From Planctomycetota bacterium (GTDB taxonomy: Bacteria > Planctomycetota > Planctomycetia > Pirellulales > Thermoguttaceae): a DNA stretch of 36,505 bases. A program made the translations under genes and the position numbers. The notes beneath the pieces were generated by a model. That model searched no databases, was not told the origin of the DNA, and worked only from the letters and a program-made list of their open reading frames with translations. This document shows positions 1 through 7,900 of the stretch, piece after piece; within the stretch, counting starts at the first letter, position 1, and each line of letters starts with the position of its first letter. Where the stretch lies: the NCBI GenBank assembly GCA_030611515.1, contig JAUWPQ010000009.1, forward strand, positions 1 to 36,505, written 5' to 3'.

Positions 1-1232
1 GCGCCGATGGCGTCCATCACCGGCAGGTCGTCGTCCAGCGCGGCCAACTGCTGATCGAAGTAGCCGGGTATAACGCCGTGTCCCAGACTGATTCGTCCCT
101 CGTCGGGCGGCAACAGCCCCAGCAGGCACCGCAACAGAGTCGTCTTCCCGCAGCCGTTCGGTCCCAGCACGGCCCAGCGCTGGCCGCGCGTGATGTCGAG
201 GTTGACCTGAGCGAACAACGAACGATCGTAACCCTTCGCTACGCCCTCGGCGCGGATCACGATGTCTCCGCTGCGGGCCGGCGACGGAAAACTCATCGCC
301 GGAGCGGATATCTCGCGCGGCGGAGCGACCCGCTCGATCCGCTCGAGCTTCTTCCGCCGGTCCTCGGCCTGGGCGTGCTTTTGGCCGTAGGCGTTGCGGC
401 GGATGAAATCCTTGGTCTTTTCGATCTCGATCCGCTGCTTTTCGTAAGCGCGGCGTTCGACCAGCAACCGTTGTTCCTTCTGCCGGCAGTAGGCCGAGAA
501 GTTGCCGGCGTAGGAATCGACCGTGCCGTGGAACAGCTCCAGCGTGCGGTTGGTCACCCGATCGAGGAAATACCGATCGTGGCTGACCAGGATCATCGCC
601 GCCGAGCTTTCCAGCAGAAAACTTTCCAGCCACTCGGTGGTCTCGATGTCCAGGTGATTGCTCGGCTCGTCGAGGATCATCACGTTCGGCTCGGCCAGCA
701 GTAGCTTGGCGAGCATCAGACGGTTTTGCTCGCCGCCGCTGAGCGAGGCGACCGGCTGGTCGAAAGACTCGCGTCGGAACCGCAGCCCGTCGAGGATCCG
801 CTCGATTCGATGCTCCAGGTTGTAGGCGTCCTGGCGGTGCAGTTCGTGTTGGAGATGGTCCCAGCGGGCGGAGAGCCGCTTCTGCTCGGCCGGATCGGTA
901 GACTGCGCGATTGCGTCGGCCGCCTCGACCGCTTCCCGCTGGAGCGAGATCAGGTCGGCCAGCGCGCCGCGGGCCTCTTCGTACAAGGTGAGTTGGGGAC
1001 TGAAATCGGGCTGTTGTTCGAGATAGCCGAGATGCGCGGCCGCATGGACGCGACACGTGCCCGAGTCCGGCTCGTCCTTGCCGTCCAATATTCGCAACAG
1101 CGTGGTTTTCCCGCTCCCGTTCGGCCCGACCAGGCCGACGCGGTCGCCGGGGCGCAGCTCGAAGGTCACGCCGGCCAAAACCGGCTCCGGACCGAAACGC
1201 TTTTTTACGTCGGCAACGTCGAGAAGGATCAT
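1..1232 (-). CDS. ABC-F family ATP-binding protein (C-terminus beyond window)
   Basis: Soluble twin-ATPase of the ABC-F class, whose members act on the ribosome (EttA/Uup/antibiotic-protection types) rather than in transport. Reading from the ATG at 1232, the first domain has Walker A (GPNGSGKT, about residues 36-43), signature LSGGEQ (about 164) and Walker B ILDEPSNHLD (about 186). A charged linker (about 240-310, rich in Arg/Lys/Glu) follows, then a second Walker A (GPNGCGKT, about 357). The window ends at about residue 410, so the second signature and the C-terminus are not visible. No membrane segment is seen, which fits ABC-F. The subfamily cannot be decided from this fragment. It is the last visible gene on the minus strand at this edge. 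Confidence 0.93.
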   Translation of the reverse strand, partial: MILLDVADVKKRFGPEPVLAGVTFELRPGDRVGLVGPNGSGKTTLLRILDGKDEPDSGTCRVHAAAHLGYLEQQPDFSPQLTLYEEARGALADLISLQREAVEAADAIAQSTDPAEQKRLSARWDHLQHELHRQDAYNLEHRIERILDGLRFRRESFDQPVASLSGGEQNRLMLAKLLLAEPNVMILDEPSNHLDIETTEWLESFLLESSAAMILVSHDRYFLDRVTNRTLELFHGTVDSYAGNFSAYCRQKEQRLLVERRAYEKQRIEIEKTKDFIRRNAYGQKHAQAEDRRKKLERIERVAPPREISAPAMSFPSPARSGDIVIRAEGVAKGYDRSLFAQVNLDITRGQRWAVLGPNGCGKTTLLRCLLGLLPPDEGRISLGHGVIPGYFDQQLAALDDDLPVMDAIG

Positions 1233-1285
1233 CTGGGGTGCGGGTGGAGAAATGATTGTAAGGAACGTCGGTAATCCGTTTAGCT

Positions 1286-1336
1286 GTCGCCGGCACGGCG
1301 ACTTGTGTTGGAACGTGGGCCGACGTGCCGTCGGCC
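1286..1336. repeat. Two adjacent palindromes upstream of the ABC-F gene
   Basis: GTCGCCG-GCA-CGGCGAC (1286-1302) and GGCCGACG-TGC-CGTCGGCC (1318-1336) lie in the 160-bp gap between the ABC-F start and the DUF1559 stop. Each is flanked by the motif GTTTAGC or its complement. The same motif flanks the GGCCGCCGG/CCGGCGGCC palindrome at 33346-33370 and the palindrome that truncates the toxin gene at 10662. They look like one dispersed palindrome family. A terminator role is possible but no T-run follows. Confidence 0.6.
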
Positions 1337-1392
1337 GCTAAACTGACATTTTGTTCCCGATGGTCAACGGTGAAATTATATCACCGCCTATT

Positions 1393-2409
1393 CTACCACC
1401 AATCGCCCCGCGTGGGACCGCCCTCGATCAATTCGCCGTCGGCACGGTCGCCGAGCTTCCGCAGCACCTCCATGTCGATGCTGTTGGTGATCGAATCGGT
1501 CCGGCCGTCGCCGAACAGATAGTTGCATACTTCGGGGTGGCAGGAGCCGAATCCGCCCACGAACAGATCGTTCCACTCCGCGTCCGGTTTGGCGGCAACC
1601 AGCAGCGTGGGTGCGTCGCCGGGAGTTTGATTCGGGGGCATGCCGGTGTTGCGCAGCGTGGCCCGGGTGCCGGACATCCAGCCAAGGTCCCGAAATCCGA
1701 TCAGCTTTTCGCCCACGAAAATCGTATGCGCGGCGCCGTCGGTCGCGTCGTCGCGGCGGACCTTGCTATTGAGGAACAGCACGCCGTCGTTGTCCGTGTT
1801 GATCGGTGTCTCGACGCCGTCCTGACATCCGGCGTAGTTGCTCGCCGTCCACGTGCCCGTGACTGAGCGAGCCGCGTTGGAGCTGGACCACTGGCCGTCG
1901 GACCCCGGCGCCGGCAGCGTGATTCGACATACACCGCACGAAGGACACACAAACGGCGGGACGTTGATCGCCCGGGCCCGTGCGTTCTTCTCGTTGTATG
2001 CACCGACCGAAAAGTCTATCTGCTCGAAGAGCACCCTCTCGTCGAGATACGGCAGGATTTGCACCAGCCAGCTCATCTTGTAGCCTTGCGGGATATTACG
2101 GACGGGGCCTTCCGCGTCGATCGTGCCCGAGGGGAGCGACTCTTGGGCCGCCTCGTAGCCGGCCAACGCAATGCCGATTTGCGTGAGGTTGTTCAGGCAG
2201 CCCATTCGTCGGGCGGATTCCCGCGAGGCCATGACCCACGGCAACATCAGGGCGAGCAAGATACCGATGATCGTAATCACGACAAGAAGTTCCACGAGCG
2301 TAAAGGCGAAGGGTGGAAGGCGGAGGGCTGGCCGCTTCAGCGGCCAGTCGGAGACGTTCAGCCGGCGTGCTTGCACGCCGCGCGGCATATTGCGAATTGC
2401 GTTTCGCAT
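1393..2409 (-). CDS. DUF1559 domain protein with pilin-type N-terminus
   Basis: Planctomycete-type DUF1559 protein, presumably a surface or pseudopilin-like protein; its exact function is unknown. A type IV prepilin-like N-methylation segment (FTLVELLVV, residues 36-44, Glu at +5) is followed by a hydrophobic helix. The C-terminal H-X9-DG motif is intact (His291 to Asp301-Gly302). Length (338 aa) is typical of the family. The leader before the methylation site is odd: about 30 residues are encoded by a repeat block (2303-2380) containing two palindromes. The +1 Phe is preceded by Ala rather than the usual Gly. The true start may therefore differ, but no better ATG with a ribosome site is evident. 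Confidence 0.9.
   Translation of the reverse strand: MRNAIRNMPRGVQARRLNVSDWPLKRPALRLPPFAFTLVELLVVITIIGILLALMLPWVMASRESARRMGCLNNLTQIGIALAGYEAAQESLPSGTIDAEGPVRNIPQGYKMSWLVQILPYLDERVLFEQIDFSVGAYNEKNARARAINVPPFVCPSCGVCRITLPAPGSDGQWSSSNAARSVTGTWTASNYAGCQDGVETPINTDNDGVLFLNSKVRRDDATDGAAHTIFVGEKLIGFRDLGWMSGTRATLRNTGMPPNQTPGDAPTLLVAAKPDAEWNDLFVGGFGSCHPEVCNYLFGDGRTDSITNSIDMEVLRKLGDRADGELIEGGPTRGDWW
2303..2380. repeat. Composite repeat: heptamer array plus two palindromes, inside the DUF1559 leader
   Basis: Four degenerate 7-bp units (AAGGCGA, AGGGTGG, AAGGCGG, AGGGCTG; 2303-2330) run into the 20-bp palindrome CTGGCCGCTTCAGCGGCCAG (2328-2347). A second palindrome, CGGCGTGC-TT-GCACGCCG, follows at 2363-2380. 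The same heptamer-plus-palindrome arrangement occurs inside rseP (19264-19322). A near copy of the second palindrome ends the toxin fragment at 10662-10679. The block is translated as part of the DUF1559 prepilin leader. Confidence 0.75.
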
Positions 2410-2546
2410 TTCCGTTCCGGAGTTATTGTTATTTTGGAAAATCCGAAAAACTGGGCCTTGACTCAGCGGCGGTTATGGGTGACCCCAAGTCATCCCAATC
2501 TGCTCCTGACCCCAAATATCACCAAATACCAAATATCCCCTCCCTA
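2410..2546. other. Intergenic A+T-rich stretch at the left edge of the island
   Basis: No gene is seen. The stretch contains two TGACCCC-type motifs (near 2480 and 2508). The second, read on the minus strand, resembles the GGGGTCAGAGCGCATTTA terminus found at 6373-6397. It may be a decayed element end bounding the lower-G+C block that follows. Confidence 0.35.
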
Positions 2547-3569
2547 CTACCACCCCAAAACCTGCTGTAAGTACGTAACGACAAGTGGGAGAAGAACCGA
2601 GGCGAATAGCTGGCTCATGATCCACGGGTCAAACGGGTAAACTCTCATGCGTCGAATATCTGCGAGAAGTCCCTGTCCAACAAGGACGCTCAGACTCTCG
2701 GCCACGTCTCGTGCGAAGCAGTCCTTTTTCGCGGCCATCGCTACTTGGGAAGCCACCGTTCGGAACATCATCTGCTTTACGAGTGCAGCCTGTGAACTCA
2801 CAAGCAGCGTCGGAACAATGAATGCCGCAGCGATTGCGACACTAAAAAGCGCGACGAGCAAGTAGACTGCCGCCAAGCCCAGGCTAGAGTAACTACTGGC
2901 AACGACCAGAATTGGGATAAACAGCGATCCTGAGGAAAACATGGTCGTCGTATAGATAGCCAAGCGTCCGAAAGACGACAGGCCACCGAGGCCATCTGGG
3001 TGATAAGGGTTGAGGCAGATTCCCTGAGAAATGCAGCCTCTAATAATACGTAGCATCATCAGTACCCCTGCGAACCCCTCCCCTGTCGCGATACCTGCAA
3101 GGAAAACCCCGAGACACCACAACCAGAACCACAGACACGGAAAAGTCGGAAGCCAAGTTTGGCTGGGTGCGCAACTCAACGTCACAAATGTTGCCAGAGG
3201 GAGCACAGCCCAAATCAAGATTATTGCAGACTGTATCCCTCCCCAGATAACTCGATGTTTCTTTGCCAACCTCGCAACAGCCTCTTGGTCGAGTGTCTGA
3301 CTTGCCTGCAAATCCGCCCAAAAACCCGGGATGAGACGCGCCTCGTAGTACCAGATCAGCAGACACCCAACCCAGCACCACTGAATGGCAAGAAATGCAG
3401 GACCGATGATCGGCGAGGGAACCTGCCAATTGAGCCAAGAGAAATAGACGACCAAGGCTAGGTTTGAGGGAACACCGAAGAACACGACAGCCGCTGGGAT
3501 GGGGCTGAGCCACTGAAGACGATTGATCACCGTCGTGGCTATTGTTGGCCTGGAAGCGATGGGATTCAC
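2547..3569 (-). CDS. Polytopic membrane protein of unknown function
   Basis: 340 residues with about six or seven hydrophobic segments: about 20-45, 55-75, 110-130, 145-170, 205-235, 235-262 and the C-terminus. A cytoplasm-like stretch carries the motif NPYHPDGLGGLSSFG (about residues 190-204). HPDG-type motifs of this kind occur in uncharacterised membrane proteins, but I do not recognise a function. It begins 23 bp after the stop of the upstream flavoprotein gene on the same strand, so the two are probably co-transcribed. Base composition is visibly less G+C-rich than the flanking backbone, and codon use includes many A/T-ending codons, suggesting acquisition by transfer. Confidence 0.75.
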   Translation of the reverse strand: MNPIASRPTIATTVINRLQWLSPIPAAVVFFGVPSNLALVVYFSWLNWQVPSPIIGPAFLAIQWCWVGCLLIWYYEARLIPGFWADLQASQTLDQEAVARLAKKHRVIWGGIQSAIILIWAVLPLATFVTLSCAPSQTWLPTFPCLWFWLWCLGVFLAGIATGEGFAGVLMMLRIIRGCISQGICLNPYHPDGLGGLSSFGRLAIYTTTMFSSGSLFIPILVVASSYSSLGLAAVYLLVALFSVAIAAAFIVPTLLVSSQAALVKQMMFRTVASQVAMAAKKDCFARDVAESLSVLVGQGLLADIRRMRVYPFDPWIMSQLFASVLLPLVVTYLQQVLGW

Positions 3570-3592
3570 GAGGATTCTACTCCAGCGTATCG

Positions 3593-4774
3593 TTAGAGAA
3601 TAGCGGTTATCATCCTGCGGAAGTACTGCGGATATGACATCTCACCCGCCATAAGCTCACAGTACCAGCGGCTAAGTTCCGGATGCTTTCGCAAGGTACG
3701 CATCGCAAGTGGAAGGCAGAGGCGAGGAAACAACAACCACCGGGCAATAGCAGCGTGCCTCAAAGGTTTTATAACTCGGTTCTTCAAAATGGAATTGTAG
3801 ATGTTGCCAGCAGCATAAGGATTGCCGATCAAGTGAGCCTCGTGAATCGCTTGAGCAGCAAGTAGTCCGCTTTCGATAGCGTATGCGATACCCTCACCTG
3901 TGACTGGTTCCACGAAGCCTGCGGCGTCGCCCACTAGGAGCACATTCTCGCGCCCAGGTCGGCGTCCAAAACGACCATAGGGTACGACCTGCCCAGTCAC
4001 CCTACAGCACTCTGCCACGCTTTCTCCGAAATAGACTTTGATTAGGTCGCGGATGGTTTCTCGATAACGGGATGCTGAACCCAATAGCCCACCAACACCG
4101 ACATTTAAAACGCTGCCATGTGGAAATATCCAGCCGTATCCCCAGGGAATAATGCCGAAGAAAATACTCGGGCTACCTGCTAACTTGTCGCGCTCGTGGC
4201 CGTCTTTGACCTGCTCAAGCGGAATCTCCGTTACTAACCCAAAACCCATGCCCCTGTTGTGCGAATTACTCTGTTTCGCCGCGAACCCCGATGCAATGCT
4301 TCGTGCTCCATCGGCCGCGACTATGAAGCGACCCCGTATTTCCACCCCGGATGAGAACCGAACCGTGCCATTCCGAATATCAACGTCAATCACACGACTC
4401 CTCTCACGCACTTCGCAGCCCGCCTTCTCGGCGGCTCTTCGCATCTGCAGGTCAAGTTCGCGCCTTGACACAAGAGTAAAGGAAGCGGAGTTTTGAACTT
4501 CTGTTACTAGAGACTCCCTATAGAAGAGACGGCACCCATGACTTCGTACTCGCACCGCACGTTCGAGTGCTGATTGGTCCAGCAACTTTCCCAGAAGACT
4601 CGTGGACTTTGCCGACAGCAGCCCACCGCAGGGCTTGTCCCGTGGAAACTCCGCCTTATCGACAACCAGGACCGAGAAGCCATCTTTGGCCAATGCTGTT
4701 CCCGCCGTAGAGCCACTTGGACCTGCTCCAATAACGATCACATCATAAGTGTTAACCGCACGATTACTCATCAT
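3593..4774 (-). CDS. FAD-dependent oxidoreductase, geranylgeranyl reductase family
   Basis: Flavoprotein of the geranylgeranyl-reductase/ChlP-like group, which reduces or oxidises prenyl or polyketide-type substrates using FAD. The N-terminal Rossmann motif GAGPSG (residues 16-21) is followed by the family's PCGG motif (48-51). The second FAD motif GDAAGFVEPVTGEGI lies near residue 285. The 393 aa length is normal for the family. The substrate cannot be told from sequence; menaquinone or archaeal-type lipid reduction is known for relatives, but nothing here points to either. Two consecutive ATGs (4774, 4771) are possible starts and neither has a clear Shine-Dalgarno site. It sits upstream of, and close to, the membrane protein at 2547, in the lower-G+C island. 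Confidence 0.88.
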   Translation of the reverse strand: MMSNRAVNTYDVIVIGAGPSGSTAGTALAKDGFSVLVVDKAEFPRDKPCGGLLSAKSTSLLGKLLDQSALERAVRVRSHGCRLFYRESLVTEVQNSASFTLVSRRELDLQMRRAAEKAGCEVRERSRVIDVDIRNGTVRFSSGVEIRGRFIVAADGARSIASGFAAKQSNSHNRGMGFGLVTEIPLEQVKDGHERDKLAGSPSIFFGIIPWGYGWIFPHGSVLNVGVGGLLGSASRYRETIRDLIKVYFGESVAECCRVTGQVVPYGRFGRRPGRENVLLVGDAAGFVEPVTGEGIAYAIESGLLAAQAIHEAHLIGNPYAAGNIYNSILKNRVIKPLRHAAIARWLLFPRLCLPLAMRTLRKHPELSRWYCELMAGEMSYPQYFRRMITAIL

Positions 4775-4905
4775 TTAGCGTTTCTGGCGTCAAGCTATCA
4801 AACTTGGGGCTTCGTTTAGATGCACATATGGGCAAACTTGCTTGCTCAGCGTTTTCGCCAAATCTCCCGCTGACCCAAAATCTCTATAGCCTCCCCTTGC
4901 AAAAC

Positions 4906-5838
4906 CTACTCAAATAAGGCGCGGTCGAAATCTATCGTTGTGAGCATGTGTCCTCGCTCGATTGTAAAGAGCATTAGGTCACGCAATAGGTGATACGAAT
5001 CACTCATTGCCTTATGCAAAGCGTCGTCTGTCAAAGCAACACCGTGTACTGCCTTGCTACGCAGCCCGTATAGCTTCTTCACCTCTTGGAATCGAGCCTT
5101 TCTGGCCTCACCACGGGGTTCAAGCAGGCTCGCCGCAAGCAGCGCAATGCGGAACACCAATTCCGATGAAATGTTAAACATCGCTTCAATACCGCTCCAG
5201 AGTCGCGAAACGGCGCTCCTTTCGTCCGTTGCGTATCGCCAGTCGATTGCAGCATGAAGAGCAAAATAAAAGCTCGCGCTGCCTGCCGCCAGTCGATTGA
5301 ATGTGTCGAAGTGAATTCTTATCCAATCGGCATCATCGACTGTGAGAGGATCACGTCTCATGCCACGATCGTGGAGGGTTTTTAGGTGCAAGTCCAGCAG
5401 ACCACCGTGAAAAGGTGGGAGGTCCGTCCGTGCTCTTCGGTTCTCGGGCGGCTTCGGCGGCGCGTCCCAGGGGTTGCTGGCGTCGGGGACTGGAATGGAA
5501 TTCCAACTGTACGCACAACAGGCAACACCGCTTGCCAGAGTGAACCCTCGAAGAACCAAGAGGGCGCTGGCAAGCCACGCACGATTCAGAGTGTCAAATC
5601 CTGGTGGGATGTCGGCGTCTTTCGCCGATTCGATTTCACAGGTGCAGTGAGGAATCACCGGTTCCAACGCCGCCCATTCCCGAAAACCGGCGGCTCCTAC
5701 TGCGGCCAAGTCAAATACGTCAAGTTTGGCGTCGAGCGGGCGGAGTGAGATTCCCGACGCCAGGACACTTGTCACTTCTGGTCGCGGCAATCCGAAAACC
5801 AGAACGTACCAGTTTCCCCCGTGAGTTCCTTCAACCAT
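4906..5838 (-). CDS. Apea-like HEPN domain protein
   Basis: 310 residues. The C-terminal part (about 195-300) matches the Apea-like HEPN pattern: a helix with SRLWSGIEAMF, then RIALLAASLL, then LYGLRSKAVHG. The last contains the HEPN R-X4-H motif (Arg260, His265), which in many HEPN proteins is the metal-independent RNase active site. The N-terminal 190 residues match no domain I recognise. Related proteins are common in defence islands and in toxin-type modules, usually as RNases. No antitoxin or nucleotidyltransferase partner is next to it here. A GGAGG ribosome site lies 9 bp upstream of the ATG at 5838. Composition matches the island rather than the backbone. RNase activity is inference. 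Confidence 0.8.
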   Translation of the reverse strand: MVEGTHGGNWYVLVFGLPRPEVTSVLASGISLRPLDAKLDVFDLAAVGAAGFREWAALEPVIPHCTCEIESAKDADIPPGFDTLNRAWLASALLVLRGFTLASGVACCAYSWNSIPVPDASNPWDAPPKPPENRRARTDLPPFHGGLLDLHLKTLHDRGMRRDPLTVDDADWIRIHFDTFNRLAAGSASFYFALHAAIDWRYATDERSAVSRLWSGIEAMFNISSELVFRIALLAASLLEPRGEARKARFQEVKKLYGLRSKAVHGVALTDDALHKAMSDSYHLLRDLMLFTIERGHMLTTIDFDRALFE

Positions 5839-5914
5839 ACCCCAAGCCCTCCAGGTTAGAGCGAATGGTCTGTTTCATGTCTTGTGGCCCAGCCAACGAT
5901 CAACCATTGGGAGA

Positions 5915-6397
5915 GGTCGGGGTCGGATCGCATTTAATTCTACAGCAAGACTTAGGGCCTCAGGGTACATTCTTCAGTAGCTGCAAGCAAATGCTATCAT
6001 ACCACCCCTCGTGGCCTGAACGGCGAAGTCTTGCAGTAGAAATTAGTCATTAAGCTCATCAAACGCGAGCAGACGATTATCGACCTGGCGGCGATTGGGT
6101 GGAGCAACGTGCAAGTAGGCAATAGGCTCCCTTTCAATACCCCGAGAATTGTACATTGTAAAGCTGGATTCTCTTCAATGGCCGGGTTTTGTCAAGTAGC
6201 CGGCGCGAGATTCCGAGGAACTGGAGGGCATTGGGAGGTAGCTCTCGCTGCTCATGTTTTTCGCATCACAAGTTGGCTATTTTTGCTCACTGCCAAGAAA
6301 ATGGGCGAACCGCCGTGGAAGCACCGTTCCGCCGCCCGCTCGCCCGGGCCGATGGACACGACGCCCACTAATGACTAAATGCGCTCTGACCCCAGTC
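5915..6397. mobile_element. Decayed element with inverted termini
   Basis: The left end (5919-5936) reads GGGGTCGGATCGCATTTA. The right end (complement of 6376-6393) reads GGGGTCAGAGCGCATTTA, an inverted repeat matching at 16 of 18 positions. About 450 bp lie between, with no convincing open frame. A short stretch near 6050-6115 could encode a remnant (KLIKREQTIIDLAAIGWSN), but the frame soon closes. Ends of the GGGGTCAGA type are seen at many transposase and RAYT remnants. The right end abuts the stop of the next gene (6398). This stretch accounts for the 559-bp gap between the HEPN gene and the oxidoreductase. Confidence 0.5.
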
Positions 6398-7669
6398 TCA
6401 GTACGGCTTGTAAACGCCGGGGACGGGCATCGGGTAGTTGCCGTCCGCGTCGGGCATCGCCGGGGGATCGGCGTCGAAGGCGTACCGCTCGGGCATCTCG
6501 TTCGGCCCCTTCGCCACGGCCTCGTCCCACTTGACCACCTGGCCGGAATAGGTCGCCATCCGGCCCAACACCGCCGTGAAACTGCTGGTCGCCCCGTGCC
6601 AGCCGTCGTTCAGTTTCGTGCCGTTGCGGATGGCGTCGATCAAGTTCACATGCTCCTGGGGATAACCGTCGACCGCTCCGCTTCCCGGCAACTCCTTTAC
6701 ACCCTTGACTCCGTGAATAAACTGGGTGACGCTTTTCCAGGTGTTCGGCTGCTGGCGGCACTGGCTGTACATTTTCGTGCCGTCCTTATAGGTGAACTCG
6801 ACGAAATGGTTGTCGTAAATTTGGCCGACGCCGCGGTTGTCCCGCACGTGGCAACTTCCCATGCCGTTGGCCTCGACCGGGTGTTCACCCTTGACCCAAT
6901 TGCAGATATCTAGGTTGTGGACGTGCTGCTCGAGGATGTGGTCGCCGCAGAGCCAGACGAAGTGGTACCAGTTGCGCATCTGGTATTCCATTTCGGTCTG
7001 GCCGGGCCGGCGGCGGCGGATCCATATTGGATTGCCGTTCCAATACGCCCGCATCAGGGTCAAATCACCCAGCGATCCGTCTTGGATTTCTTTGACCGGG
7101 CCGAGGAACTCCTCACTGTGCCGGCGTTGCAGGCCGACGACCACTTTCAGGCCCTTTTCATCGGCCAGCTTGTTGGACTCCATGAAGGAACGGAACCCCG
7201 GGGCGTCGACGCAGCAGGGTTTCTCCATGAAGACGTGTTTGCCCGCCCCGACGGCCGCGGCGTAGTGCATCGGCCGGAAGCCGGGCGGGGTGACCAGCAG
7301 GACGATGTCCGGCCCGGCGTCGATGGCCTGACGATAAGCATCGAAACCGACGAACACTCGCTCCGGCGGCACGTCGATCTTCGGGGCGACATTTTCGATC
7401 TTCCGCAACTGCTTCAGACTCATCTTCGCTTTGTTCTCGAAGGCGTCGGCCACGGCGATCAGTTTGACGTTATCGCACGCCTGGAGGCAGTTTTTCGCCG
7501 CTCCGGTGCCGCGCCCGCCGCAACCGATCAGGGCGACCTTTAACTCATCGTCGCCGGCGGCGTGGGCCGTCCGCACAACGTTCCAACCGCCGGCCAGGGC
7601 AATGCCGGCCGCAGCGGACGTCGTACCTTTCAGAAAATCACGACGGGACGGGTTGTTCGTGTCGGTCAT
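6398..7669 (-). CDS. Gfo/Idh/MocA family oxidoreductase, Tat-exported
   Basis: Predicted NAD(P)-dependent sugar or inositol dehydrogenase-like protein. A twin-arginine signal (SRRDFLK, residues 8-14, then a hydrophobic Ala/Gly-rich stretch ending AHA at about 37) marks Tat export with cofactor already bound, as usual for planctomycete members. The dinucleotide motif is GCGGRG (49-54). The family EKP motif (KHVFMEKP) is at about residue 140. The C-terminal half is the alpha/beta substrate domain. Length is 423 aa. A CAGGAG ribosome site precedes the ATG at 7669. The substrate is unknown; planctomycetes carry many paralogues linked to polysaccharide breakdown. Convergence with the decayed element at 6397 leaves almost no 3' spacer. 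Confidence 0.93.
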   Translation of the reverse strand: MTDTNNPSRRDFLKGTTSAAAGIALAGGWNVVRTAHAAGDDELKVALIGCGGRGTGAAKNCLQACDNVKLIAVADAFENKAKMSLKQLRKIENVAPKIDVPPERVFVGFDAYRQAIDAGPDIVLLVTPPGFRPMHYAAAVGAGKHVFMEKPCCVDAPGFRSFMESNKLADEKGLKVVVGLQRRHSEEFLGPVKEIQDGSLGDLTLMRAYWNGNPIWIRRRRPGQTEMEYQMRNWYHFVWLCGDHILEQHVHNLDICNWVKGEHPVEANGMGSCHVRDNRGVGQIYDNHFVEFTYKDGTKMYSQCRQQPNTWKSVTQFIHGVKGVKELPGSGAVDGYPQEHVNLIDAIRNGTKLNDGWHGATSSFTAVLGRMATYSGQVVKWDEAVAKGPNEMPERYAFDADPPAMPDADGNYPMPVPGVYKPY

Positions 7670-7709
7670 TGTTGGAACTCCTGAAAAACTGGTGTTATTG
7701 GAAAATCGT

Positions 7710-7727
7710 TGCGAAACCGCAAGCGGC
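7710..7727. repeat. TGCGAARCCGCAAGCGGC repeat copy
   Basis: An 18-bp dispersed repeat, TGCGAAACCGCAAGCGGC. Other copies are at 27084-27101 and 27115-27132, and an inverted copy is at 12817-12834. All are intergenic. Confidence 0.7.
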
Positions 7728-7728
7728 T

Positions 7729-7749
7729 CTCTCCCCTCTCCCCTCTATT
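7729..7749. repeat. Heptamer array CTCTCCC x3
   Basis: Three tandem 7-bp units: CTCTCCC, CTCTCCC, CTCTATT. An identical three-unit array occurs at 7880-7900, on the other side of the REP-like pair. Confidence 0.75.
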
Positions 7750-7759
7750 CTTTTCTCTC

Positions 7760-7868
7760 GTTCCCACGGTCCTCCGTGGGAACGCACCGCCCGCGACGCT
7801 CTGCGTCGCCCCTCGCCACCGACGCGGAGCGTCAGAACAAGGGGGTTCCCACGCGGAGCGTGGGAACC
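7760..7868. repeat. REP-like palindrome pair, head to head
   Basis: Left unit: GTTCCCACGG-N4-CCGTGGGAAC (7760-7783) plus GCGACGC-N3-GCGTCGC (7793-7809). Right unit, in opposite orientation: GACGC-N3-GCGTC (7821-7833) plus GTTCCCACGC-N3-GCGTGGGAAC (7845-7867). The left unit is preceded by the tetranucleotide CTCG, as in other copies. This is a BIME-like arrangement related to the transposase at 16518. Confidence 0.85.
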
Positions 7869-7879
7869 AGGAAGCGACC

Positions 7880-7900
7880 CTCTCCCCTCTCCCCTCTATT
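7880..7900. repeat. Heptamer array overlapping the SUMF1-like stop codon
   Basis: CTCTCCC, CTCTCCC, CTCTATT in tandem. On the minus strand the last unit reads AATAGAG, and its TAG is the stop codon of the gene at 7896-9197. The coding sequence therefore ends inside the repeat. Confidence 0.75.

Noticed and set aside
78..1341. Plus-strand open frames across the ABC-F gene
   Set aside because: They are antisense shadows. The minus frame carries complete Walker and signature motifs, and the plus frames have no recognisable domain.
6109..6378. Open frame of 89 codons in the decayed element
   Set aside because: There is no ribosome site and no recognisable motif. All three frames are about equally open and the composition is mixed.
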